Shown piece after piece: positions 20,226-27,316 of a stretch of 32,071 bases of DNA. The position numbers and the translations under genes are program-made. Source of the stretch: Candidatus Curtissbacteria bacterium RIFOXYA1_FULL_41_14 (lineage in GTDB: Bacteria > Patescibacteriota > Microgenomatia > Curtissbacterales > GWA2-41-24); contig MFCA01000021.1 of the NCBI GenBank assembly GCA_001775095.1, positions 1 through 32,071 on the forward strand, in the 5' to 3' direction. The notes below the pieces were generated by a model. It did not search any database and was not told the DNA's origin. It was given only the letters and a program-made list of their open reading frames with translations. Within the stretch, counting starts at the first letter, position 1, and every line of letters begins with the position of its first letter.

Positions 20226-21767
20226 ATGAAAAAAATAGCCTGCTTAACGCTTAACGCTAAACGCTTGACGCTTCTTGCAATAACCTTCTTGTTTCTTGTT
20301 TCTTGTTTCTTGTTTCTTGTCAGAAACGCTCTTGCCGGAGAGTGTGATGTAACTGGAGATCTTACCGCTCAAGAAGCAGTCAATGTGTTTAATAAGTGTG
20401 CTATTGAGAAGAATGTTTATGATGATAAGATCTTCAATCTCAATCAAATTGCCGGCACAGTTGACAGTCTTTACACCCTGCTTCTCGGAGAATCGCAGCT
20501 ACATCCAGAAACTAATGCAGCCACCAGGGGGGGTGGGGCGTTAGCAGCTTCAGGCAGAATGGTCGCTGCCCTCTATAGCGCTGAACCAGTTTCCGGAGTA
20601 AATTATTTTGCCAGCAAGATTCAGGACTTTAACCCGGTTCAACCGGTCTATGCACAGGAAGGGAAGGGCTTTGAGCTGCTTGACCCTGTACAGGAAATAT
20701 GGGGCGCATTTAGAAATGCCGCCTACGTTGGCTTTGTGATTGTTTTTGTGATTATGGGCTTTATGATTATGTTTCGCGCCCATATCTCCCCACAAGCTGT
20801 GGCCACTGTCCAGGATTCAATTCCCAGAGTTGTTGTCGCATTGATTCTTGTCACCTTTAGCTATGCCCTTGCCGGCCTGATGCTTGATGTAATGTTTTTA
20901 GCCATTAATATTGTAATGAATTTCCTGCCAGGCATCACGATATCCGACACTGAGAACTCTGCCCAAAATGTTTTTAAAGAGAGTATTTTCGGTGTGATCA
21001 CTGGATCGTGGAAAGATATTGTATCGAATGTTGGTGGTGCGATCAATGACCTTATTCATGAAACAATATCAGATTCCGGAATACCAAACTGGGTTAATGA
21101 TCTAATTGGCTTTATCGGCGGCTCGATAGCCGGGCTGGTTGTCGGTATAGCTGTCCTTTTTGTGATGTTTCGTATATTCTTTATGCTTTTAATGGCCTAC
21201 GTAATGATCATCATTCTTACAATCGTTGCGCCTTTCTTCTTTTTAATCCAAGCCCTTCCCGGCAATAATGGAGCCAAAGAATGGTTCAAGCAAATGGCAG
21301 CAAATGTCGCTGTTTTTGCAACCGTAGCGATTATGCTAATTTTTGCTGCCTTGATAGGCGGCATACAACATTTGGGAGGCCCTACGGAGAGTCCACTTAA
21401 AGGGGAAATTACTTATTTCCCTCTTCTAACTGGCGGGATGAGTGTTACCGCTATTGGTAAATTAATTGCCTTAGGATTTATTATGATGACTCCTTCTGCT
21501 GCCGATATGGTTAAGAAATTCATCGGCGCTCAAGGCCTCGGCGGTCCAGGCGGAGTCGGCGCAGCTGCCGGAGCGGCCTTAGGTGCCGGAGCAGCAACGC
21601 TCGGCAGACCATTGGCAGCCCCGTTCCGTCCAATGGTTGAGGCAGGACGTTGGAGAATGGGACAGGCAGTCGTAGGAAGAATGCTTGGCGAACGCCCGGG
21701 CCCGACCAATTCAACAGATCAACCTACATCTCAGGTAGAACCCCCACCAAGTGTGAGGGGACGCTAA
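20226..21767 (+). CDS. VirB6/TrbL-like polytopic channel protein
   Basis: The protein has 513 residues from the ATG at 20226, chosen for the AAGGAGG 8 bases upstream. The signal peptide (1-37, cut at ALA-GECD) is encoded almost wholly by two heptamer arrays. A secreted loop (about 38-160) contains a second AxA-like site (PVYAQEG). Hydrophobic helices follow at about 165-185, 205-240, 295-350 (several), 370-390 and 415-430, and the soluble tail is rich in Gly/Ala then Pro. The helix pattern and the GxxAxW amphipathic segment (NNGAKEWFKQMAANVAVFAT) fit the TrbL/VirB6 channel of type IV secretion systems, which passes substrate through the inner membrane with VirB4 and VirB3. Confidence 0.78.
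   Translation: MKKIACLTLNAKRLTLLAITFLFLVSCFLFLVRNALAGECDVTGDLTAQEAVNVFNKCAIEKNVYDDKIFNLNQIAGTVDSLYTLLLGESQLHPETNAATRGGGALAASGRMVAALYSAEPVSGVNYFASKIQDFNPVQPVYAQEGKGFELLDPVQEIWGAFRNAAYVGFVIVFVIMGFMIMFRAHISPQAVATVQDSIPRVVVALILVTFSYALAGLMLDVMFLAINIVMNFLPGITISDTENSAQNVFKESIFGVITGSWKDIVSNVGGAINDLIHETISDSGIPNWVNDLIGFIGGSIAGLVVGIAVLFVMFRIFFMLLMAYVMIIILTIVAPFFFLIQALPGNNGAKEWFKQMAANVAVFATVAIMLIFAALIGGIQHLGGPTESPLKGEITYFPLLTGGMSVTAIGKLIALGFIMMTPSAADMVKKFIGAQGLGGPGGVGAAAGAALGAGAATLGRPLAAPFRPMVEAGRWRMGQAVVGRMLGERPGPTNSTDQPTSQVEPPPSVRGR
20242..20320. repeat. Two heptamer arrays in the VirB6-like signal peptide
   Basis: The first array (20242-20276) has units GCTTAAC, GCTTAAC, GCTAAAC, GCTTGAC and GCTTCTT. 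The second (20288-20320) has four perfect CTTGTTT units plus CTTGT. Together they encode LTLNAKRLTLL and FLVSCFLFLV. Confidence 0.9.
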
Positions 21768-21779
21768 GAATAATAAATA

Positions 21780-24700
21780 TTATTTACCAGCCAGTTGCGC
21801 CTGTACTTGGCCAAAGGCCTGCTTGAAAAATTCCAAAATGTATAAAAAGGGCAAAGTCCATGACCCTTTACCAACTTCCAGGGTTGCAACATGCGCAGCT
21901 TCTGCCCAATCCCTCAAATGCCTGACTGTCCAACCTCCTTGCCCTAGAACTGGGATCCAGCTTGGTCCCCAGCCTAAATGTTTTATTTTCAGCTCATGGT
22001 GATATTTCGCGTCTATCCTATTAGTCTGGGCCGAATAGTCCACTACTTGTTCTTTTTCCGCATGGGACATATTGTAGGGCAGCTTATACCATTTTCTCCA
22101 CCATTTGCCGATTTCGAAATGAGCCGGCATTACCAGTTTCATCCAGGGCTTAAGCCGGATCTCCCGCTTAGAATAAAAATTCTCATCGCTGTTGACTTCA
22201 AAAAATTGCTTGGTGTTGGGTGTCTGAAGGTATCTCTGCATCATGTTTGGTGCGAAAGCCTTACCAGTCGCCATACGGTCGAACCACCAGTCACCCATAT
22301 TGAACTTGCTGATATTAGGGTCGTCAACATCAAAAACTTCGCTCCAGTGGACATTCTCAAATGAAACATCACCAAAATCAATCAACTCGGCTGTTGCCCA
22401 ACCCTTGGCGAAACCTCTATCGTCTCCAGCACCATGATCCCAAGTTTTTAAATCTCCACTAAGGGTCCCGATATCCAAACTCTCGTGATTTTCCAGGTTG
22501 GCGATTTTCTGATTGATCTGTTTCTCAAGTGTTAAATCGTTGCCGGTCATGTCAAGAGAAAGCTGATATTTCTCGTTACTCAAATTATCATTGATCAATT
22601 TGACCAGCAGACGATTATTAGGCAGAATATTCCGTCTTTTACCCATCATATGCTTTTGCAAGATATAATTGGTATCCAGATTCCTGCCGAAACGGCCGGC
22701 ACGTCCCCGGGGTTCAAAATGCAAAAACTCGGCATAATGGTCAACGTGCCAGCCCCACCAGCGCCGTGAATCCTGACTTTTGACAACCTCCCCCAGTCTT
22801 TTGCGTCCGCCGAACCAGTTTTTTTCCCGATCCCAAATCCTGATGATATCGTATTCGGAAAATGCTCCCATAGCAAAGGTTAAATTATAGGCATTATTGG
22901 TTACCTGTTTCAATAGTCCCGACTGCTCAAATTCTTCGATCCTCCGGGTAAGCTCTTGTGTTTGTGGCAAAAGTCCTTGGATTCCTTTTTTAAGCTCAGC
23001 TATCAATGCTTCCCGCAGTTCGACTCTTCGTAAATCCAACAAGTCCCGGCTATTATTGTCGACTCCATGGGCGCCCAGAAGCGTATTCTGGCGATACCAT
23101 TCGGCGATTGCTTGTTCCGTATGTGCCATGTTCCTTCCCCATTCTTTTTTAAGATCATAGCCACGTGTTTGCATCCAATCGGCAATCCATCTCTCATCTT
23201 GATCGGCGGAATTCGGATCTAATTCTCCAAGTGTCAACTCCTCAATTTTATTCATCCTGAGTCTTTCTTCTCTAAACCTTTTGAAATACATTGACATTGC
23301 TTTATCCAAAAGATTGAATTGTTGGCCTTGGTGGTCAGTAAATTCGCGATCAAGATGATCTTTGGCAAATCGCTTGAAATAATATTTAAAGGTGACATCT
23401 TTCCAGAGCGGACTGCCAAAGGTGGCTAAAACTTTCTCCGGATTCATTGATTCTCCTTCCATGGTAGTGCGCCAATTATAGATTGCTACCACCGAGTCTT
23501 TATATTCATTGATATCTTTGAGCATATTTTCAGCCTTTTCTTTATCATCACCCTCGAGTTTTGGGATTTGGGCCGTCAAATCATCGGCGATACCAACAAC
23601 CCGCCTAATGGCATCCTCAATCTGCGCTGATGGGGCGTCCTGCGATTCGATAAAGAGCAAATTGCGTTTGGTATTAGTCATCGCTTCCTTCCAATCAAGT
23701 GGTGTCGCCCTTTCATAACCGGCCTGATGCGATCTTCTCATATTTTCAATTTGAACTACGGCCCGCCACGCCAAAAGTCCTTGTTCGCCGCGTAATAACT
23801 CCCGATGGCTTTCTCTGGCTACAGTCTCAAAAGTTTTTTGTTCAGCCTCGGCTATATCCGGCCACCAGCCACTTTGCAGCGACTTATAGTAGGCCGCCAA
23901 ATTCTGCTCTAAAGTTACATATAACTTTGCCAATCCTTGGGGATCTTCATCCTGTTTATCTTTTTCTTTTTGTTTAAAATAGCCATTAATCTGATCACGC
24001 AAGTTAGAGATTTCAGTTCTATCATTGGGATCTATGATACTATCAATGAGGTCCATCTGTCCCGAACCCTCAGCCCTTGCGACGAAATCTTTGATGGTTT
24101 CATCGAGGTTAAAAACAAAACGAGACTCAAAGACCTCGAACTTGGGATGAGTAGAATCGCCGCATTCCCTAGCATGCTCGAAAAGAAACTCTAATGCTTT
24201 CTTCATACCGGAATCACCCGGATTACGAATCAGCCTTTGAAGAATCTCATTGGGTCTGCCTGTCTTCAGGTTCCGTAGGTGTTCTACTAATTCTTCCATA
24301 TCAGATTCCCACTTCTTAGTGTGGAAATTAACCGGGTTAGCCTCCTTTTCAGCATCCAATTCTTTGAGACGTTCGCCGGCTGTATGAGCATCTACCAGAT
24401 AATTGTTTGGCCATTTCGCACCGCCGATGGCAAGTCCTGTTGTTACTTCAAGGTTGGCCGCTTCTTTATACCATTGAATTTTTTGCGCAGGACTTTTTTG
24501 CCGCCAATCGTCGGGCTCTGCCAAATCAACATCAACCCCTGCTTTTTCGAGGAACGTTTTAACCGTCTCCGGCTCCAAATCATCTAGACCATAAAGCTGA
24601 TAACCGTCCTCAACTTTGACAACAGCCGCATTATGCTCGTCATCTTTGTACAAGACGTCTGACTCTGGGAATTGAATTGTTTCCAAAATTTGATTCTTTT

Positions 24701-25181
24701 CCAGCCACAACCTGCGTTTGACAGGACTCCATGGGTCCCAATCAGAAGGTGGTGATTTTCTTACCCCTTGGGAATTAAAAATCTCAGCGACCTCATCTCG
24801 GGACAAAAATTCCAAGGGTTTGTCGGGGTATGAGACTATCGTTGGTCCTTCGGTGTGTTTGACTTCCGGAGCTGCTTCGCGTTGTTTGACCGATTCCCCA
24901 GCTGCTCTCTCTATTATGGCCGTTGCTTCTCTGACCGCCTTTGCCGTGCTTATTGTTGATTCTTTTAATTCCCTCTCTAAATCCCGAACTCGGCGTTCTT
25001 CTTCCTCCCTGCGTCTCGAAGGTTCATGGTCGTGTTTTCTCTCAACTTTTTTATGTTCTTTGTGCGGAGACTTTGACTTCTCAGCTATTCTTTTAGCCGT
25101 GACAACTTCGGGCACGTTATCTGCCTCCCTAACTTCAGGGTATAAGCTTTGCCTGTTAATTGCAACAAAATGTTCGTTCAT
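21780..25181 (-). CDS. Giant unknown cytoplasmic protein on the opposite strand
   Basis: The protein has 1133 residues. The N-terminal 125 residues are very charged, with a predicted coiled coil (REEEERRVRDLERELKESTI, ATAIIERAAGESVKQREAAP). The main body is alpha-helical and rich in Trp, Arg and Glu (DWRQKSPAQKIQWYKEAANL, WWGWHVDHYAEFLHFEPRGR, MLKDINEYKDSVVAIYNWRT). It has no signal peptide and no clear internal membrane segment. The C-terminal 30 residues are amphipathic (WTLPFLYILEFFKQAFGQVQ). No catalytic motif or family is recognised. It converges on the VirB6-like gene with a 12-base gap and sits between two halves of the secretion cluster. It could be a cytoplasmic partner or a substrate of the system; this is inference from position. 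Confidence 0.75.
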   Translation of the reverse strand: MNEHFVAINRQSLYPEVREADNVPEVVTAKRIAEKSKSPHKEHKKVERKHDHEPSRRREEEERRVRDLERELKESTISTAKAVREATAIIERAAGESVKQREAAPEVKHTEGPTIVSYPDKPLEFLSRDEVAEIFNSQGVRKSPPSDWDPWSPVKRRLWLEKNQILETIQFPESDVLYKDDEHNAAVVKVEDGYQLYGLDDLEPETVKTFLEKAGVDVDLAEPDDWRQKSPAQKIQWYKEAANLEVTTGLAIGGAKWPNNYLVDAHTAGERLKELDAEKEANPVNFHTKKWESDMEELVEHLRNLKTGRPNEILQRLIRNPGDSGMKKALEFLFEHARECGDSTHPKFEVFESRFVFNLDETIKDFVARAEGSGQMDLIDSIIDPNDRTEISNLRDQINGYFKQKEKDKQDEDPQGLAKLYVTLEQNLAAYYKSLQSGWWPDIAEAEQKTFETVARESHRELLRGEQGLLAWRAVVQIENMRRSHQAGYERATPLDWKEAMTNTKRNLLFIESQDAPSAQIEDAIRRVVGIADDLTAQIPKLEGDDKEKAENMLKDINEYKDSVVAIYNWRTTMEGESMNPEKVLATFGSPLWKDVTFKYYFKRFAKDHLDREFTDHQGQQFNLLDKAMSMYFKRFREERLRMNKIEELTLGELDPNSADQDERWIADWMQTRGYDLKKEWGRNMAHTEQAIAEWYRQNTLLGAHGVDNNSRDLLDLRRVELREALIAELKKGIQGLLPQTQELTRRIEEFEQSGLLKQVTNNAYNLTFAMGAFSEYDIIRIWDREKNWFGGRKRLGEVVKSQDSRRWWGWHVDHYAEFLHFEPRGRAGRFGRNLDTNYILQKHMMGKRRNILPNNRLLVKLINDNLSNEKYQLSLDMTGNDLTLEKQINQKIANLENHESLDIGTLSGDLKTWDHGAGDDRGFAKGWATAELIDFGDVSFENVHWSEVFDVDDPNISKFNMGDWWFDRMATGKAFAPNMMQRYLQTPNTKQFFEVNSDENFYSKREIRLKPWMKLVMPAHFEIGKWWRKWYKLPYNMSHAEKEQVVDYSAQTNRIDAKYHHELKIKHLGWGPSWIPVLGQGGWTVRHLRDWAEAAHVATLEVGKGSWTLPFLYILEFFKQAFGQVQAQLAGK

Positions 25182-25184
25182 ATA

Positions 25185-25211
25185 GTTAGTGACTAGCCAC
25201 TAGTAGTTAGG
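25185..25211. repeat. Heptamer tandem array (TAG-centred)
   Basis: GTTAGTG, ACTAGCC, ACTAGTA and GTTAGGA follow with period 7 just upstream of the giant gene's start. Confidence 0.55.
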
Positions 25212-25290
25212 AGACTAGTTATAGTGGCAAGGCCATTTGGGGGAATTTTAAAATTAAAGGTCGCTGTTCGTCTTGATATTTAGATAACAA

Positions 25291-25320
25291 TTGGCTTACA
25301 ACAAGACTACGTTCTATAAT
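25291..25320 (+). promoter_or_regulatory. Promoter candidate of the S23 gene
   Basis: TTGGCT (25291-25296), an 18-base spacer and TATAAT (25315-25320) are seen. Transcription would begin inside the octamer array, about 35 bases before the ATG at 25361. Confidence 0.45.
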
Positions 25321-25770
25321 TGTTAAATTGTTGAATTGCTAAATTGTTATATTGTTTAGTATGGCTGAACAAAAATACTTACAGCTAAGTGATATCAGTT
25401 GCTACAAGAAAGCCTTAGCATTATCAAATTATGTCTGGGATATTGTTATTAAATGGGATTGGTTCGCCAAAAGAACAGTTGGGATACAGTCTGTCACAGC
25501 GATTGATTCAATATCGGCAAACATAGCTGAGGGTTTCGGAAGGTATAGCAAAAAGGATAAGATTAAGTTTTACTATTACAGTTTTGGCTCTGTTAAAGAA
25601 AGTTTTGATTGGGACGAAAAGTCGAATATCAGAAAACTCTTAACCAAAAAACAATATGAGCATATTTTAAATGAACTCCAAGCCTTGCCTAAAGAAATTC
25701 ACCAGCTAATAAAATTCACAATGGAGAAACTTAAGGAATAACAATTTAACAATGTAGCAATATAACAATT
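25318..25770. mobile_element. S23 gene bounded by inverted octamer arrays
   Basis: The left array (25318-25357) has units AATTGTTA, AATTGTTG, AATTGCTA, AATTGTTA and TATTGTTT. The right array (25739-25770) has TAACAATT, TAACAATG, TAGCAATA and TAACAATT. Read from their outer ends, the two form 32-base inverted repeats with 27 matches. The unit encloses only the S23-type gene, whose stop codon lies in the right array. No transposase is present. The ends are unlike ordinary insertion-sequence ends because they are tandem arrays. Confidence 0.55.
25361..25741 (+). CDS. Four-helix-bundle protein (S23/IVS, bAvd-like)
   Basis: The protein has 126 residues from the ATG at 25361, the usual length of about 115-130. 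The family signature is clear: SCYKKALALSNYVWDIVIKW, then SVTAIDSISANIAEGFGRYS, KKDKIKFYYYSFGSVKESFD and a last helix NELQALPKEIHQLIKFTMEK. Relatives are encoded in intervening sequences of 23S rRNA in spirochaetes and Coxiella, and a related fold, bAvd, helps diversity-generating retroelements. The stand-alone version in Patescibacteria has no known job. No reverse transcriptase, template repeat or rRNA lies nearby. See the unit at 25318-25770. Confidence 0.9.
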   Translation: MAEQKYLQLSDISCYKKALALSNYVWDIVIKWDWFAKRTVGIQSVTAIDSISANIAEGFGRYSKKDKIKFYYYSFGSVKESFDWDEKSNIRKLLTKKQYEHILNELQALPKEIHQLIKFTMEKLKE

Positions 25771-25775
25771 ATTTT

Positions 25776-27044
25776 ATGATTATTTTCGAATCCACATTCC
25801 CAACTGACTACCGCCGGAGGGAAATCAAACAAATATTAGACTATCTAATAACTGGTAAATTCTGCCAAATTGTCTCTATCTCTGGCGCCGGAAAAGCCAC
25901 AGTTTTGCGGCTTCTTGCCCATAACCGCAATTTACTAAAGTTCCATCTGGGAGAAAAAGAAAAGCCAATTCGAATTCTGGACTTAAATTTGCTTGAACTT
26001 ATAAACTATGATCAGGAACAACTCGCCAAGTTTTTGCTTCTGGCACTTGAGGAAAAAGTACCAAATACCCACGATTATTTGGTTCTGACAAAACAGTTAA
26101 ACGAAGCTGTTGCCAAACTTGCCCTTTCCAAACAAACCTTGATTTTTCTCTTTGATCATTTTGACGAATATCAAAACCGTCTTTCTCGGTCATTCTTTCA
26201 ACTTTTAAGAAGCCTTAGAAGTATTGCCAAATATAAATTTGCGACTGCCTTTGCAACCAGGAGAGATTTGATAGAACTTGTTGATCCTGAGATTTTGAAA
26301 GATTTCTATGATTTTTTCATCGGCAATACTATTTATCTAAAGATCTACGATGAATCTGCCACCCATTTCCTCTTCTCCCAAATTGAGGGGGTTTTTGAAA
26401 AAAAGCTTTCCCAGGCAGATAAAAAAAACATCATAGCCGTCAGCGGCGGTCATATCAAACTTACCAAAATTTTAGCAGAAGCTACTCTTCGAGAAGACAT
26501 TGCTCTCAAAAAAGAAACCCTTCTGGCAACACCAATTGTAGCGGCTACCCTCTTTGAGATTTGGCTCGCCTTAACCGCCCAAGAACAACAAGCCCTCCGA
26601 TCAATTGCCCAAAATAAAGAACCAGCTAAAGATGCCTTGGAAAATCTTATCAAGTTCGACTTGCTAAAAGGAACCGAACAATTTAGTTTCACTATCCCAT
26701 TGTTCAAAGAATTTGTGCTTGCGACAATCCCTACTCTTATACAAGAAAAACTTACATTTAATCAGGACACTAAAGAGATAATGAAAGGGTCAAATGTCAT
26801 CTCTGATTTACTTTCTCCTGCGGAATATCGTCTGTTGCGATTTTTAATTGCCAATCAAGGCCGCATTATCCAGCGTGATGAAATCGTCAAAGCTGTCTGG
26901 CCGGACGCTCAAGTCGTTGCGGGTATCAGTGATGAAGCAATTGACCAACTGGTTTACCGCTTACGCAAAAAAACTGAGGATGATCCTAATAACCCTCAAT
27001 ACACACAAACAGTGAAGGGGCAGGGTTTCCGCTTCCAGCCATAA
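25776..27044 (+). CDS. NTPase with C-terminal OmpR-type winged helix
   Basis: The protein has 422 residues. The N-terminal part (about 1-250) is an AAA/STAND-like NTPase. The P-loop region reads SISGAGKATVLR (34-45), where the usual first Gly is Ser and the Ser/Thr after Lys is Ala. Walker B is LIFLFDHFDE (122-131). A helical segment leads to an OmpR/PhoB-type winged helix (about 340-422): LLSPAEYRLLRFLIANQGRI, QRDEIVKAVW, IDQLVYRLRKKTEDDPNNPQ and TVKGQGFRFQP. Such proteins are ATP-dependent transcription regulators. It may control the adjacent secretion genes. The start is 5 bases after the right octamer array, which therefore lies in its leader. Confidence 0.85.
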   Translation: MIIFESTFPTDYRRREIKQILDYLITGKFCQIVSISGAGKATVLRLLAHNRNLLKFHLGEKEKPIRILDLNLLELINYDQEQLAKFLLLALEEKVPNTHDYLVLTKQLNEAVAKLALSKQTLIFLFDHFDEYQNRLSRSFFQLLRSLRSIAKYKFATAFATRRDLIELVDPEILKDFYDFFIGNTIYLKIYDESATHFLFSQIEGVFEKKLSQADKKNIIAVSGGHIKLTKILAEATLREDIALKKETLLATPIVAATLFEIWLALTAQEQQALRSIAQNKEPAKDALENLIKFDLLKGTEQFSFTIPLFKEFVLATIPTLIQEKLTFNQDTKEIMKGSNVISDLLSPAEYRLLRFLIANQGRIIQRDEIVKAVWPDAQVVAGISDEAIDQLVYRLRKKTEDDPNNPQYTQTVKGQGFRFQP

Positions 27045-27158
27045 TTTTACCGTAAAATGACCCAGCCGCCTCACGTAACGGGCATCGTTACCGTCAAACG
27101 TTAGACAGTTTCAAGTGTGAAAAAAATCTACTTTCACCCTCTTGTTTCATATGGTATG

Positions 27159-27185
27159 GTGACTTTAGCCTAAAGCTAAAGTCAC
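27159..27185. repeat. Perfect 11-pair hairpin
   Basis: GTGACTTTAGC pairs with GCTAAAGTCAC around CTAAA. No T-run follows on either strand, so it is a dispersed palindrome or a rho-independent-like block without tail. Confidence 0.75.
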
Positions 27186-27189
27186 AAAT

Positions 27190-27310
27190 ACTAAGCACGA
27201 AATACGAAATTCTAAACAAATACAAATGATCTAAACTCAAAATTCTAAACGTTTTGAGCTTTGAAAATTTGAATTTAGAATTTATTTGGGATTTGGAATT
27301 TGGATTTTAA
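27190..27310. repeat. AT-rich dispersed repeat with period-7 runs
   Basis: The left part repeats TAAAC/CTAAAC words (CACGAAATACGAAATTCTAA). The right part repeats GGGATTT, GGAATTT and GGATTTT. Left and right are roughly inverse complements, as at 6980-7115. The end of the window (31997-32071) has a third relative. Confidence 0.6.
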
Positions 27311-27316
27311 GATAAT

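Larger units (their letters stand above)
27045..27316. other. Intergenic stretch before the PrgI gene
   Basis: No gene is seen in these 272 bases. They hold a perfect 11-pair hairpin (27159-27185) and then AT-rich heptamer-like sequence (27190-27310) similar to 6980-7115. No ribosome site precedes the ATG at 27317. Confidence 0.6.

Noticed and set aside
11417-20320. Short tandem arrays as CRISPR-like repeats
   Set aside because: Units are 7-8 bases with no spacers and no cas genes; they are simple tandem repeats.
25361-25741. Diversity-generating retroelement accessory gene
   Set aside because: No reverse transcriptase or template/variable repeat pair is found in the window, so only the fold is claimed.
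27300-27316. GATAAT directly before the PrgI start as its -10 box
   Set aside because: It touches the ATG, so transcription would begin inside the gene.
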